The position numbers were made by a program, and so were the translations under genes. DNA of 64,000 nucleotides from assembly GCA_963835705.1 (NCBI GenBank), contig CAWIGR010000013.1:62001-126000 (forward strand). Direction: 5' to 3'. Each line of letters starts with the position of its first letter. Position 1 is the stretch's first letter. Positions 22,468-32,191 of this stretch are shown one piece after another. The DNA comes from JACVRW01 sp963835705 (GTDB lineage: Bacteria > Actinomycetota > Thermoleophilia > Solirubrobacterales > Thermoleophilaceae). The notes below the pieces were generated by a model. That model ran no database searches. It saw nothing but the letters and a program-made list of their open reading frames with translations, and had not been told where the DNA came from.

Positions 22468-24718
22468 CTACCCTTGGGAGCCGCTCCTCGAAACAGGGGC
22501 GGAGGAGGAGCTGGTGGCTACCTCCCGGGAGCCGGCTGAAGCGGGAATCGTTGCACCGGTTCCAGAGGATGTCCATCCCTCCCTACGGGCGGCGCTGGGG
22601 GGTGCCGGAATCGGGTCGCTCTGGTCTCACCAGGCCGACGCGCTCGAGTGTGCCCGGCGCGGGCACACCATCGTCACCACCGGCACGGCCAGCGGAAAGT
22701 CGCTCGCGTTCAACCTGCCGGTGCTCGACACCTTGGCGACCGACCCCGCCGCCCGCGCCTTCTACCTCTACCCCACCAAGGCGCTCGCTCAGGACCAGGC
22801 GCGCAAGCTCTCCGAGCTGGGCGGGCGCTTCCTTCGCCACGCGATCTACGACGGCGACACGCCGCGCGAGGAGCGCCCCGCGATCCGCCGGCGCTCGAAC
22901 CTGATCCTCACGAACCCGGACATGCTCCACGTGGGCGTGCTCCCGAACCACCGCTCCTGGGGCGACGTGCTCGCGAACCTGGCCTGGGTCGTCGTGGACG
23001 AGGCCCACGTGTACCGCGGCGTATTCGGCTCGCACGTGGCGAACGTGCTGCGCCGGCTGCGGCGCCTCGCGCGCGCCTACGGCACCGAGCCGCGCTTCGT
23101 GCTCACGAGCGCGACGATCGCCAATCCGGCCCAGCTGGCGGAGAGCCTCACCGGGCTCGACATGCAGCTGGTGGACCACGACGGGGCGCCGCACGCCGAG
23201 CGCGAGGTAGTGATGTGGAACCCCCCGCTCGTGGACGAGGCGCTCGGGAAGCGCGCCTCCGCCCTGTCCGAGGCGGCGATGCTGCTGGCAGGCCTCGTGG
23301 AGCGCGGCGTGCGGACGATCTGCTTCATGAAGTCGCGCCGCGGGGTGGAGTTGATCCAGCGCTTTGCGAGGCTGCGGCTGGAGGACGCGGGGCGGGCCGA
23401 CCTGGGCGACCGGATCGCGCCCTACCGGGCCGGCTACACGCCGGGTCAGCGGCGGGAGATCGAGCGCCGCCTCGCCGAGGGCGAGCTGCTTGCGGTGGTG
23501 GCCACCGACGCGCTGGAGCTCGGGATCGACGTGGGGGAGCTCGACGCGGCCCTGTGCGTGACCTTCCCGGGCACCGTCGCCTCGCTGCGTCAGATGTGGG
23601 GCCGGGCCGGGCGGCGCGACACCGGGCTCGCCATGTACGTGGCGGGCGAGGACGCGCTCGACCAGTTCTTCTGCCGCCACCCCGACGAGTTCCTCGAGCG
23701 ACCGGTGGAGCGGGCCATCCTCGACTACGAGTCGGAGGAGATCCACCTGGCGCACCTCAGCGCCGCCGCCTACGAGCTGCCGCTGACCCCGGAGGACGAG
23801 GACGTGTTCGGGGAGCGCTGGGAGGAGCACGCCCGGCGCCTCGTGAAGCAGGGCCGGCTGCGCGAACGCGGCGGGCGCTACCTGCCGCGTGGCCCGGGAT
23901 ACCCGGCCGCGCGGATCGCGCTGCGCTCCGCCTCGCCGGACTCGGTGGCGATCGTGGAGTCCGCCGGGGGCGAGGTAATCGGCACGGTCGAGTCGTCCCG
24001 CGCCCACTCGGCCGTCCATCCCGGCGCCGTCTACCTCCACATGGGCGCCGCCTACGAGGTGGAGGACCTCGACCTGGCCGGACACCGGGCGCTGGTGCGG
24101 CCCTTCGACGGCGACTGGTACACGCAGCCGAAGAGGGAGTCGGAGACCTGGATCGAGCAGGTGCGCGAGAGTCGCGAATGCTGCGGGGTGTCGCTCTCAT
24201 TCGGGATCGTCTCGGTCACGGAGCAGGTGGTCGCGTACCAGAAGAAGCGCGTTGCGGACCATTCCGTGCTCGACCTGCTGGCGCTCGACATGCCGGAGCA
24301 GGACTTCGTGACCCAGGCGCTCTGGTACGAGCTGCCCGATTCGCTCCTGCGGGAGGAGTTCCCGCTGGAGGTGCTGCAGGGCTCGCTGCACGCGGCCGAG
24401 CACGGGCAGATCGCGGTGCTGCCGCTGATCGCGATGTGCGACCGCTGGGACATCGGCGGCCTCTCCACCGCGCTCCACCAGCAGACCGGCGGCTCGACGA
24501 TCTTCATCTACGACGGCCACCCCGGCGGCGTGGGGATCACCCGCGTCGGCTACGAGCGCTTCGAGGCGCTGGTGGACGACGCCCTGCGGCTGATCTCCGA
24601 GTGCCCCTGCCGGGCGGGCTGCCCCTCGTGCGTGCAGTCCCCGAAGTGCGGCAACTTGAACGAGCCGCTCAACAAGCGGGGGGCGACGGAGCTGTTGAGC
24701 CGCATGGCATCGCGGTGA
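22448..24718 (+). CDS. DEAD/DEAH helicase with DUF1998 zinc-binding domain (MrfA/YprA-like)
   Basis: 756 residues. Motif Q/I: LWSHQADALE and TTGTASGKSLAF; Ib/II: YLYPTKALAQDQARK and DEAHVYRGVFG; III: LTSATIANP; motifs V/VI: LELGIDVGELDA and QMWGRAGRRDTG. The C-terminal DUF1998 domain carries four close cysteines CPCRAGCPSCVQSPKC near 720. This is the architecture of MrfA, a 3'-5' helicase for mitomycin-type DNA damage repair. GTG at 22448 is listed; a second in-frame GTG at 22514 has a strong GGAGGAGGAG ribosome site and may be the real start. Divergent from gpgS. Confidence 0.9.
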   Translation: MHRVQATYPWEPLLETGAEEELVATSREPAEAGIVAPVPEDVHPSLRAALGGAGIGSLWSHQADALECARRGHTIVTTGTASGKSLAFNLPVLDTLATDPAARAFYLYPTKALAQDQARKLSELGGRFLRHAIYDGDTPREERPAIRRRSNLILTNPDMLHVGVLPNHRSWGDVLANLAWVVVDEAHVYRGVFGSHVANVLRRLRRLARAYGTEPRFVLTSATIANPAQLAESLTGLDMQLVDHDGAPHAEREVVMWNPPLVDEALGKRASALSEAAMLLAGLVERGVRTICFMKSRRGVELIQRFARLRLEDAGRADLGDRIAPYRAGYTPGQRREIERRLAEGELLAVVATDALELGIDVGELDAALCVTFPGTVASLRQMWGRAGRRDTGLAMYVAGEDALDQFFCRHPDEFLERPVERAILDYESEEIHLAHLSAAAYELPLTPEDEDVFGERWEEHARRLVKQGRLRERGGRYLPRGPGYPAARIALRSASPDSVAIVESAGGEVIGTVESSRAHSAVHPGAVYLHMGAAYEVEDLDLAGHRALVRPFDGDWYTQPKRESETWIEQVRESRECCGVSLSFGIVSVTEQVVAYQKKRVADHSVLDLLALDMPEQDFVTQALWYELPDSLLREEFPLEVLQGSLHAAEHGQIAVLPLIAMCDRWDIGGLSTALHQQTGGSTIFIYDGHPGGVGITRVGYERFEALVDDALRLISECPCRAGCPSCVQSPKCGNLNEPLNKRGATELLSRMASR

Positions 24719-24732
24719 ATCTGGGTGGAGGG

Positions 24733-25507
24733 CTAGGCGAAGTCGACCACCAGCGCCGAGTGGTCGCTCAGGCCGTCTCGGCGCCACTCGTGAGCGTAGG
24801 CGGCGCTCACCGGCTCGAGACCCTGAGCGAGGACATGATCCAGCCGCCAGCCGCCACGGTCGTGCGGGAACGTCCAGCTCGCGTCGCGGTTGCCGTAGCC
24901 GTTCAGGCAGCGGAAGGCGTCGACCCAGCCGTACTCGGCTCTGAGGCCGTGGACCAGGCCGCGCTCGGCCCGGTCCCAGCGCTCGCCCCGTTCGGGCCGC
25001 AGGCGCCCGGCGCTGTCGAAGGCGAACGTCATCACTTCGCCGTCGGGCAGCTCGCGGCGGGGGGTGTTCAGGTCGCCGCAGAGCACGCGCCGGCCCGGAG
25101 GCCTGGCTGCCAGGTAGGCCGCGACCGCCTCGTGCGTGCGGACCTTCGCGAGGTCCGGTGCCGGGGCGATCGGCGAATGCAGGTTCACGACCTCCACGTC
25201 GCTCCACCTGGCAGCACAGCAGGCGCTCCGGCCAGGGCAGGTCCGGCGGCGAGGGCAGGCGGCGAAGCGAGGTGCGGGCGGCTGTCAGCACGCCGAGCGG
25301 CCGGCGGCGCTCGGTCCGGCGTGCGGCTTCCAGCGCCGTCTCCGATCCCGCGAAGCCCAGCTCGGCCAGCGCGGCGCGCCAGAGCGGCAGCGTGCGGGCG
25401 GTCACCTCCTGCAGCGCGACGACATCCGCGTCGATCGACGCGATCGCCTCAGCCTGCTGTGGCTGTCGAGCTACCCGGCCCGCGACGTTCCAGGTGACGA
25501 GGCGCAG
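24733..25507 (-). pseudogene. Endonuclease/exonuclease/phosphatase (EEP) family protein, frameshifted
   Basis: Two frames join into one EEP protein of about 258 residues. Frame one (25507 to ~25205) reads LRLVTWNVAGR, ADVVALQEVTARTLPLW and GVLTAARTSL. Frame two (~25197 to 24733) reads VEVVNLHSPIA, RVLCGDLNTPRRELP, SWTFPHDRGGWRLDHVLA and LSDHSALVVDF. The active-site Asn, Glu, Asp-Asn (GDLNT) and Asp-His (SDH) are all present. The break near 25198-25206 is a single-base indel, so either a recent pseudogene or a sequence error. No ATG/GTG start fits the first frame; CTG at 25507 is the best. Acts as a Mg-dependent phosphodiesterase if intact. Confidence 0.7.
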
Positions 25508-25511
25508 GGCC

Positions 25512-26078
25512 TCAGGTGGCCATCGAGCGCGAGGCGGCCTCGAGGATCGAGGCGCGGCCCTTGTGCGACGCCTCGTAGAGGCTGACCGCTGCCGCGGCCT
25601 CGGGACCCTCGGCCAGAAGCCGATCCTCGATGTCCGCAGCGGTCATCTCGTCGTAGCCGGTCCAGGGCTCCTCCACATCGACCTCCGCCCCGGCGCCGTC
25701 CTCCGCGCCCGTCTCGGCGGTCTCGGCCACCAGCTCGGGCTCCTCGCTGACGTGCGCGGGCTCCTCCACCGCCACCGGGGGCTCGGCGATCGCCTCCGGC
25801 TCCGCGACGGGCTCGGGCGGCGTGGGCGCCTCAGTGGCCTGCGGCGGAGTGGCGGCAGCGGTTGCCCTCTTCCGGGGTCGGCTGCCGGCAGCCCGGCCGT
25901 TGCCCGACTTCCGCGCCGGCGGGCGCCGGCGCGCCGGGGCGGGACGCGGCTTGTCCACGACGGGCGCCTCCCCGCCGCCCACCAGGCCGTGGGCGAACTT
26001 CACCGCTTGTTTCGCGGCTCCGAAGCCGATCTCGAAGGGGACGCGGACGACGGTGACTGGGAGGGTGAGAAGTCGCAT
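25512..26078 (-). CDS. Ala/Pro/Glu-rich protein, possibly lipid-droplet-associated type
   Basis: 188 residues in three parts. A hydrophobic/amphipathic N-terminus (RLLTLPVTVVRVPFEIGFGAA), a disordered basic then acidic stretch (residues 35-130, ARRRPPARKSG then many EP and EE), and a compact C-terminal helical motif (WTGYDEMTAADIEDRLL ... YEASHKGRASIL). The last motif resembles the C-terminal helix-loop-helix of actinobacterial lipid-droplet-associated and related membrane-binding proteins. That comparison is from memory of pattern and is weak. ATG start at 26078; the EEP gene begins a few bases after its stop. Confidence 0.6.
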   Translation of the reverse strand: MRLLTLPVTVVRVPFEIGFGAAKQAVKFAHGLVGGGEAPVVDKPRPAPARRRPPARKSGNGRAAGSRPRKRATAAATPPQATEAPTPPEPVAEPEAIAEPPVAVEEPAHVSEEPELVAETAETGAEDGAGAEVDVEEPWTGYDEMTAADIEDRLLAEGPEAAAAVSLYEASHKGRASILEAASRSMAT

Positions 26079-26209
26079 CCCCTGGCGCTACCCGTGCAAG
26101 CGCGCCGGTAAGCGTGCTCCGGAGCATTCCGGCGCAAGATCGCATGCACAGAGCAGGATTTTTCGCCCAGAGCTCAAGCGATCCGGCCGCCGGTCGATCC
26201 GAACGGTCA

Positions 26210-27127
26210 GTGCGGACCTTCGGGACCCTCGTTGCCTGCATTGCGATCCTCGCGGCGGTGCCCGCCTCGGCCACAGCGGGCGGCGGGGGCGGAGCCGTGG
26301 CGCCCGGCAGTGCTCCCGGGCAGGCAGGGGGTGGGACCTTCGGGGCGCAGGGCACCGGCCACGCCGAGGACGAGCGTCCGGCCCGCCGCCCCGCGCGCCA
26401 CCGCGGCATGCTCCTCACCTTCTTCGAGCTCCGCCGAGGGCACATCTATCTGCACGGACGCCCGGCGCTCATCCGCTTCACCCTGTCCGGCCGCCGCGCC
26501 GTGCACGTCCGCCTGCGTGTGCTCAGCGCGGCCGACCGCTCGCGCGTGGCCACCATCGACCTCGGCGAGCGCGCCGCCGGCGAGCACACCGCGACCTTCA
26601 CCGGCCTCGAGGCGGGCCTACCCCCTGAGGGCACCTATCTGCTTCGCCTAGCCGGCCGTGGCCTCCGCCGCGCCCCTACCGCCAGCCGCACAGCGGACAT
26701 CGAGTTCTCCCACCACGCCTTCCCGATCGCCGGCAGCTTCGACTGGGGTAGCGACGGATCCCGCTTCGGCGCCGAGCGTGACGGACACATCCACCAGCGA
26801 CAGGATCTCGCCGCAGCGGAGGGCACCCCGGTGGTGGCGCCGCGCGCCGGGCTGGTCGAGACGGTGCAGTACCAGGCGGAGGGCGCGGGCCACTACGTCG
26901 TCCTCGACGGCGACGAAGAGGATCACGACTACGTCTTCATGCACCTGAGGAGCGGCTCGATCCTCGTGGAGGAGGGCGACCGCGTGCGCACCGGACAGCC
27001 GATCGGCGAGGTGGGCGGCACGGGCCGCTCGACCGGCCCGCATCTCCACTTCGAGATCTGGGTGGGCGGCTGGTTCGCGGGCGGTGAGCCGATCGACCCG
27101 CTGCCGCTGCTGGAGAGCTGGACCTAG
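26210..27127 (+). CDS. Secreted M23-family peptidase (peptidoglycan endopeptidase-like)
   Basis: 305 residues. A Sec signal peptide (RTFGTLVACIAILAAVPASATA) and a Gly-rich linker lead to a beta-sandwich domain (residues ~65-165; ALIRFTLSGRRAVHVRLRVL) and then an M23/LytM domain: HIHQRQDLAAAEGTPVVAPRAG (Hx8D-type zinc ligands near 200), HYVVLDGDEEDHDYVFMHL and GPHLHFEIW near 285 with the HxH ligand. It probably cuts cell-wall cross-bridges. GTG at 26210 puts the signal peptide at the very N-terminus; an in-frame GTG at 26114 would add 32 residues. Confidence 0.85.
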   Translation: MRTFGTLVACIAILAAVPASATAGGGGGAVAPGSAPGQAGGGTFGAQGTGHAEDERPARRPARHRGMLLTFFELRRGHIYLHGRPALIRFTLSGRRAVHVRLRVLSAADRSRVATIDLGERAAGEHTATFTGLEAGLPPEGTYLLRLAGRGLRRAPTASRTADIEFSHHAFPIAGSFDWGSDGSRFGAERDGHIHQRQDLAAAEGTPVVAPRAGLVETVQYQAEGAGHYVVLDGDEEDHDYVFMHLRSGSILVEEGDRVRTGQPIGEVGGTGRSTGPHLHFEIWVGGWFAGGEPIDPLPLLESWT

Positions 27128-27162
27128 CACGGACCCCGCGAGCGGCACATACTGGGCGGGCT

Positions 27163-27579
27163 ATGTTGCAAGCGAGCGCCGAGCAGAGGGCCTTGGCAGA
27201 AGCCGGCTTTGGGGCGCTGAACTCGGGCGACTTGGAAGCGTTCCTGGCGCTGATCGCCGAGGACGTCGAGTTCACCTCGATGGTGGCGGAGGCCGAAGGA
27301 ACGGTCTTCCGGGGTCATGCCGGCGTCCGTGCCTGGTGGAATACGGTGCGCGGCGCTTTCGAGGACGTGCGCTGGGAGTTGCTCGACGTTCGCGGATCGG
27401 GCGACCGGGCTGTCGTGCACTTCCGCATGAATGGGACGCTGGGCGGCGTCCCGGTCGAGCAGACGATGTGGCAGGCCGCCGTGCGGCGAGACGGGAAGCT
27501 GATCTGGTGGGCCTTCTTTCGCAGCGAGCGTGAAGCCATCGACGCCCTGGGGCTGTCGAAGGTCGACCGTCGTGCATAG
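27163..27579 (+). CDS. SnoaL-like (NTF2-fold) protein
   Basis: 138 residues: helix EQRALAEAGFGALNSGDLEAF, then FLALIAEDVEFTSM, FRGHAGVRAWW and a set of beta strands ending KLIWWAFFRSEREAIDAL. This is the SnoaL_2/limonene-epoxide-hydrolase-like fold; catalytic residues are not clear, so function is unknown. Plus strand, 35 bp after the M23 gene. Codon use is less GC-biased than neighbours (several TTG, ATG and GAA codons). A weak TGGGCGGGCTATG leader precedes the ATG. Confidence 0.8.
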   Translation: MLQASAEQRALAEAGFGALNSGDLEAFLALIAEDVEFTSMVAEAEGTVFRGHAGVRAWWNTVRGAFEDVRWELLDVRGSGDRAVVHFRMNGTLGGVPVEQTMWQAAVRRDGKLIWWAFFRSEREAIDALGLSKVDRRA

Positions 27580-27609
27580 AGGCCCGAGGAGGGCCACAAA
27601 GCGCGACAC

Positions 27610-29105
27610 TTAGTCCAGCGTCAGGCTGAACGAGCCGCGCATGCCGTCCGTGCTGGTCGCGACCGAGCCCGTCAGCTCGTCCAGCGGCCGCGCGAACAGG
27701 CCGCCGCCGAACAGCCCGCCGAGGCCGAGGTCGGGCGCCACCTGCCGGAGCACCTGGAGCGCGACCTGCTCGGCGTCGGCCGACATGACGAGCGATCCGC
27801 TGGCGCCCGACACGTCCTCGGGCTCCTGCGAGGCCATCGCGCCGGCGCGGACCGGGTCGCTGCCCGCCACGAACACGTCGTTCCTCACGCCGAAGACGAA
27901 GCGGCCGCCGTCGGCCAGCCTGGCCTCGTAGAGACCGCCCCGGCGCGCCACGTCGGTCACCCCGAGGCCCGCGCCGAGCTGCGGCAGCGCCTCCGCCAAC
28001 CGGTCGACGGTCTCGGCGAAGGCATTTGGATCGGCCACCTCGGCGCGGGCGCCGAACGTGCCGTCCACGGCCACCGACACCGACAGGTCGCCGGTGAGCT
28101 GCCCGAAGACGTCCTCGTCCACATCTATGTCGAAGCGCTGCGCGATGGCCCGCTTGCCGGTCTCGTAGTCGCCGAACCCCTGCGGATCCAGCGTCTGGAA
28201 GGCGACCTCGAAGAACGAGAGGATCTGGCTTGGATCACGCAGGCCGAACCCCACCTGGCCCGGGATTCGCACAACCTGGGCGGCCTCGTCGCCGGCGGCC
28301 AGCGGCAGGTCCTCGTCGCTCAGGTCCCCGCCCTCGGTGCGCAGGTTGAACTCCACGTCGATCGCGTCGTCCGCCGCGTGGCGGTGAGCCCCAGCGTGCG
28401 GAGAGCGCCCACCCACTCCACCTGCCGCGCTTGCTCGCCGCCGGGCTCCTGCCCGATCAGCGCCTGGAGGTCCAGATAGATCCGCGCGAGCGCCTCCCCC
28501 GGCAGCCCCTCGAGGCTCCGCTCGAAGGTGTCCACGTCGAGGTGATCGTCCCCGTCGGCGCGCTCGAGCGAGGTCTCGAGCAGCTCCCGGGAGGCCCCGA
28601 ACACGACCATGTCGTCCTCCACCGCGAACACGGTGCCGTCGTCCTCGTAGACCGTCGCGCCCGCCACCTCGCCGTCCTCGCCCGCGCCGGTCTTCTCGAT
28701 CAGGCGGTCGAGCGCCTCCGTATCGGCGACCTGGATGGCGGCCACGAAGTCCTCCTCCTCCGAGTCGCTGACGAAGGAGGCGGGATCGGTCGCGCTCACC
28801 ACGAAGGGATTGCCGAGCAGCGGCCTGACGTCCTCGCGATAGGAGACGCCCTCGGCGCCTTGCTCGATCTCCTGCTGGAGCATTCGCGCGATGGTGTCCC
28901 CGCTCGGGAAGCGGCCCAGGATGTCGTCGAGCGCCTCATACCGCTCGCCCTCCACGTCCGTGTCGATCGCGACGGCGAACGGCGTGCTCGGGGGCACGTA
29001 GGCGAGCGCCGACTCGAGCGGCCCGCCCGAGCTTTCGTCGCCGTTGCAGCCTGCGGCGAAAACCGCGCAGATCAGGATCGCCGCCGTCCAGGCCAGAAGC
29101 CGCAT
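27610..29105 (-). CDS. DUF3352-like lipoprotein, split by a frameshift
   Basis: A lipoprotein signal (LLAWTAAILICAVFAAGC, Cys near residue 20) opens a ~497-residue protein. Part one (29105 to ~28385) has PPSTPFAVAIDTD, FVVSATDP, ATVYEDDGTVFAVEDD and LPGEALARIYLDLQAL. Part two (~28380 to 27610) has DAIDVEFNLRTEGG, DPSQILSFFEVAF, FGQLTGDLSVSV and a final RGSFSLTLD. These alternating strands and repeated self-scoring segments match DUF3352 proteins, frequent in this actinobacterial class and of unknown function. The two parts join by a single-base indel between 28370 and 28385, in a run of GCC/ACG repeats, so a sequencing error is likely. Confidence 0.7.
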
Positions 29106-29128
29106 CGGGAGGAAGGGTAGGGAAGGAT

Positions 29129-29215
29129 TCACAGCGCCTGGCGCAGGGCTCCGGCCAGCTCCGTGCGCGAGCGCACGCCGAGCTTCACGTACGCGAAGAG
29201 CCGCAAGGTGCGGCG
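29129..29215 (-). pseudogene. Remnant: C-terminal HTH of a LuxR-family regulator
   Basis: The minus strand reads RTLRLFAYVKLGVRSRTELA and then GALRQAL before TGA at 29129-29131. KLGVRSRTELA is the end of the LuxR/GerE helix-turn-helix. The rest of the HTH and the regulator body are missing; the preceding codons have lost the pattern. It fills the gap between the DUF3352 gene and the aminotransferase. Confidence 0.55.
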
Positions 29216-29332
29216 CGGCCGAGTCGTGAAGGCGGGCACGCGGCCCGGTAAGCGGCTGAAGCTTGGCGCGCGCGTCCCCCTGACCGTGTCCCGCGGATAG
29301 GGGAAGGCATCGCCAGGGGTAGGCTCGCCTCA

Positions 29333-30598
29333 GTGGCCACCCCGGGCCCCGCGCGTCTCGAACCCGATCGTCAGCGCATCCGCGAGCTCGCCCGGCGCGA
29401 GCTCGCGGCGCTGAACGACAGGACGCGCGCCTCCGAGGCAATGTTCCGCCGCGCCGCGCGCGTGCTGCCCGGCGGCGTGGCCTCCTCGTTCCAGCTCCGC
29501 GAGCCGTGGCCCGTCTACATGACGCACGGGGAGGGCTCTCGCGTGTGGGACGCCGACGGCCACGAGTACATCGACCTCCACAACGGCTTCGGGGCGATGG
29601 TCCAGGGCCATGCCCACCCGGCGATCGCGAGGGCGGTCGCCGCGCGGGTCGGGCAGGGCACGCACTTCGGTGCGCCCACGGAGGACCCCGTCGCTGTCGC
29701 CGAGGAGCTGGCCCGGCGCTTCCGCGTGCCGCACTGGCGCTTCACCAACTCCGGTACGGAATCCACGATGACGGCGGTCCGCATCGCCCGGGCGCTGACC
29801 GGCCGCGAGCCGGTGGTCGCCATCGCGGGCGCCTACCACGGCCACCACGACACGGCGCTCGCCACCCGGAGCTCCACCGCCGGGATCCCGAAGTCGACGC
29901 TGGACCTGGTGCATGCGGTCCCCTTCAACGACCTGGAGGCCATGGAGCGGGCCGTGGCCGAGCGAGAGCCCGCCTGCGTGCTGATGGAGGCCGCCATGAC
30001 GCACGGCGGAATCTCCCCGCCCGACCCCGGCTACCTCGAGGGGGTGCGCGAGCTGACCCGCCGCCACGCCGTCGTGCTGATCTTCGACGAGGTCAAGACC
30101 GGCCTGGCGATCGCGGCCGGCGGCGCGGTGGAGCGCTTCGGCGTGGATCCCGACATGGTCACGCTCGCGAAGACGCTCGCCGGTGGCCTGCCCAGCGGGG
30201 CTATCGGGATGAGCCCGGAGCCGGCCCGCCTCGTGGAGGACGGCACCGTCCCGGTGTTCGGCACCTACAACGGCAATCCGCTGGGCATGGCGGCGGCGCG
30301 CGTGAACCTGCTGGAGGTCCTGGACCCGACCGCGTACGAGCGCTTCGACCGGCTTGGAGCCCGCCTCGCGGAGCTGCTGCCGGGGCCGGCGGCGGCGCTC
30401 GGCGCCCGGGGCTGCATCAAGGGGAGCGCCTCCGACCCGGGCCTCGCCGAGCTGCTCTGGCTCTGGGCGATGAATCGCGGAGTGCTCACCACGCGCGGCC
30501 GCGGTGTCGAGTGGACGCTGTCGGTGGCGCACACGGACGCGGACGTGGACCGCTACGCCGAAGTCGTCGCCGAGCTTGCGGCCGAGCTCAGCCGCTGA
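29333..30598 (+). CDS. Class III aminotransferase (glutamate-1-semialdehyde / beta-amino-acid type)
   Basis: 421 residues. RRAARVLPGGVASSF and WDADGHEYIDLHNGFG open the chain; TNSGTESTMTAVRIAR near 138-153 binds the PLP phosphate; IFDEVKTG near 247 is the cofactor Asp; the PLP Lys is in LAKTLAGGLPSGA near 283; VFGTYNGNP near 305 is conserved. The layout fits GSA aminomutase and the related beta-amino-acid (beta-phenylalanine) aminotransferases. With no heme genes near, and a beta-peptidase-type gene at 43.8 kb, a catabolic beta-amino-acid or omega-amine role is more likely. GTG start at 29333. Tail overlaps the aldehyde dehydrogenase stop by 11 bp. Confidence 0.85.
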   Translation: MATPGPARLEPDRQRIRELARRELAALNDRTRASEAMFRRAARVLPGGVASSFQLREPWPVYMTHGEGSRVWDADGHEYIDLHNGFGAMVQGHAHPAIARAVAARVGQGTHFGAPTEDPVAVAEELARRFRVPHWRFTNSGTESTMTAVRIARALTGREPVVAIAGAYHGHHDTALATRSSTAGIPKSTLDLVHAVPFNDLEAMERAVAEREPACVLMEAAMTHGGISPPDPGYLEGVRELTRRHAVVLIFDEVKTGLAIAAGGAVERFGVDPDMVTLAKTLAGGLPSGAIGMSPEPARLVEDGTVPVFGTYNGNPLGMAAARVNLLEVLDPTAYERFDRLGARLAELLPGPAAALGARGCIKGSASDPGLAELLWLWAMNRGVLTTRGRGVEWTLSVAHTDADVDRYAEVVAELAAELSR

Positions 30599-32132
30599 CC
30601 ACCGTGCGGCTCTGCTCGCGCATGAACTGCGGCAGGTACCACGGCCCCAGGCCGCCCTTGCCGGTCGAGCCGCTCGACTTCCAGCCGCAGAACGACTGCG
30701 TTCCGGGCCACGCGCCCGTGGTCGCCCCGGCGCGCCGGTTCACGTAGACGACACCCGCCTGGATGCGGTCCAGGAAGCGCTCCTGCTCGCCCGCGTCCTC
30801 GCTGAAGATGCCCGCGGTCAGGCCGTAGGCGGGCGCGTTGGCCTCGTCGATCGCCTCGTCCAGCGACCCAGCCGCCGAAACGGTCACGAACGGGAGGAAC
30901 AGCTCGTCGCGCTCCAGCCGGTGACCACCGGGGAGCCCCGACACCACCGTCGGCTCGACGAACAGCCCCGGCCGGCCGGGCCGCCCGCCGCCGGACACGA
31001 TGCGGCCCTCGTGCCGCGCCGCGGCGGCGGAGGCCTCGAAGCGGGCCACGCTGTCCTCGTTCACCACCGGGCCCACGAACATCTCGCGCTCGGCGGGCTC
31101 TCCCATCACCAGGCCCTCGGTGAAGCTCGCGATCCGCTCCAGGAACTCGTCGTGGACCGCCTCCTCGACGATCGCCCGCGAGCAGGCGCTGCACTTCTGC
31201 CCGGACAGCCCGAACGCCGCGCGCGCCACCCCCTCCGCCGCCTTGCCGAGGTCGGCGGCGGCGGTCACGATCGCAGGGTTCTTGCCGCCCATCTCGGTCA
31301 GGGCGGGGCGGGCGTAGGGGCCCTCCTGCATCAGCCGGGCGATCCAGCGCCCGACCTTCGCGGAGCCGGTGAAGGCCACGCCGTCCACCTCGTCCTCCAC
31401 GAGCGCGCGGCCGGTGGCCGGCCCGCCGTGCACCAGGTTGAACACGCCGGGCGGCAGCCCCGCGGCGCGCGCGATCTCGGCGAGGATCGCTCCGGTCCCC
31501 GGTGACTCCTCCGACGGCTTCAGAACGACCGTGTTGCCCGCGATCAGCGCCGCACTCGCCATGCCGATCGTCAGGGCGACCGGGAAGTTGAACGGAGAGA
31601 CGACGGCGAACACGCCGTAGGGGCGCAGCACGTCGGTGTTGCGCTCCGTGTCGACGAAGCTGTGGAGCGGCTTGACGTACCCCTCGTTGCGCTCCATGTC
31701 TCCCGCGTAGGCCTCGATCAGGTCAACGGCCTCCTGCACCTCGAGGATCGACTCGGCGCGCGACTTGCCGACCTCGAGGCTGGCCACGGCGGCGAGCTCG
31801 AAGTGCCGCTCGTGGATGCCCGCGGCCACCGCGCGCAGCAGCTCGCACCGCTCGCCGTAGGGCGTCCCACGCCACGACGGCGCGGCGGCGCCGGCGGCCT
31901 GCACGGCGCGGGCCACGAGCTCGGGAGATGCCTCGCGCGCACGGCTCGCCACCGCGCCGTCGCTCGACGGGTCGAGCCGCTCGAACGGCTCGCCTTCCTC
32001 GACCTCCTCGCCGGCCACCAGATGCGGCCGCGGGTCGCCCGCGTCAGCGCGCGCCTCCGCCAGCCGTGTCTCGAACTCCGTGTCCGTCTCGCTGCCGAGG
32101 GCGCCGCTCGTATACGTCAGCCGAGTGCTCAT
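30588..32132 (-). CDS. Aldehyde dehydrogenase, P5C dehydrogenase type
   Basis: 514 residues, NAD(P)+-dependent ALDH fold. VVSPFNFPVALTIGMASAALIAGNTVVLKPSE is the NAD block (cited in part: SPFNFP, KPSEES near 200), FTGSAKVGR near 260, general base Glu in LTEMGGKNP near 285, catalytic Cys in SGQKCSAC near 320, and the C-terminal SSGSTGKGGLGPWYLPQF. The GQKCSACSR motif and the N-terminal PHLVAGEE segment place it near delta-1-pyrroline-5-carboxylate (glutamate semialdehyde) dehydrogenases. It would oxidise the semialdehyde from an aminotransferase such as the convergent neighbour. ATG start at 32132. Confidence 0.88.
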   Translation of the reverse strand: MSTRLTYTSGALGSETDTEFETRLAEARADAGDPRPHLVAGEEVEEGEPFERLDPSSDGAVASRAREASPELVARAVQAAGAAAPSWRGTPYGERCELLRAVAAGIHERHFELAAVASLEVGKSRAESILEVQEAVDLIEAYAGDMERNEGYVKPLHSFVDTERNTDVLRPYGVFAVVSPFNFPVALTIGMASAALIAGNTVVLKPSEESPGTGAILAEIARAAGLPPGVFNLVHGGPATGRALVEDEVDGVAFTGSAKVGRWIARLMQEGPYARPALTEMGGKNPAIVTAAADLGKAAEGVARAAFGLSGQKCSACSRAIVEEAVHDEFLERIASFTEGLVMGEPAEREMFVGPVVNEDSVARFEASAAAARHEGRIVSGGGRPGRPGLFVEPTVVSGLPGGHRLERDELFLPFVTVSAAGSLDEAIDEANAPAYGLTAGIFSEDAGEQERFLDRIQAGVVYVNRRAGATTGAWPGTQSFCGWKSSGSTGKGGLGPWYLPQFMREQSRTVVSG

Positions 32133-32191
32133 CGCCCGAAGCTATCCGACCGCATCGGCCCGGTCCACCGGGCCGTAGACTGCCGCCAACC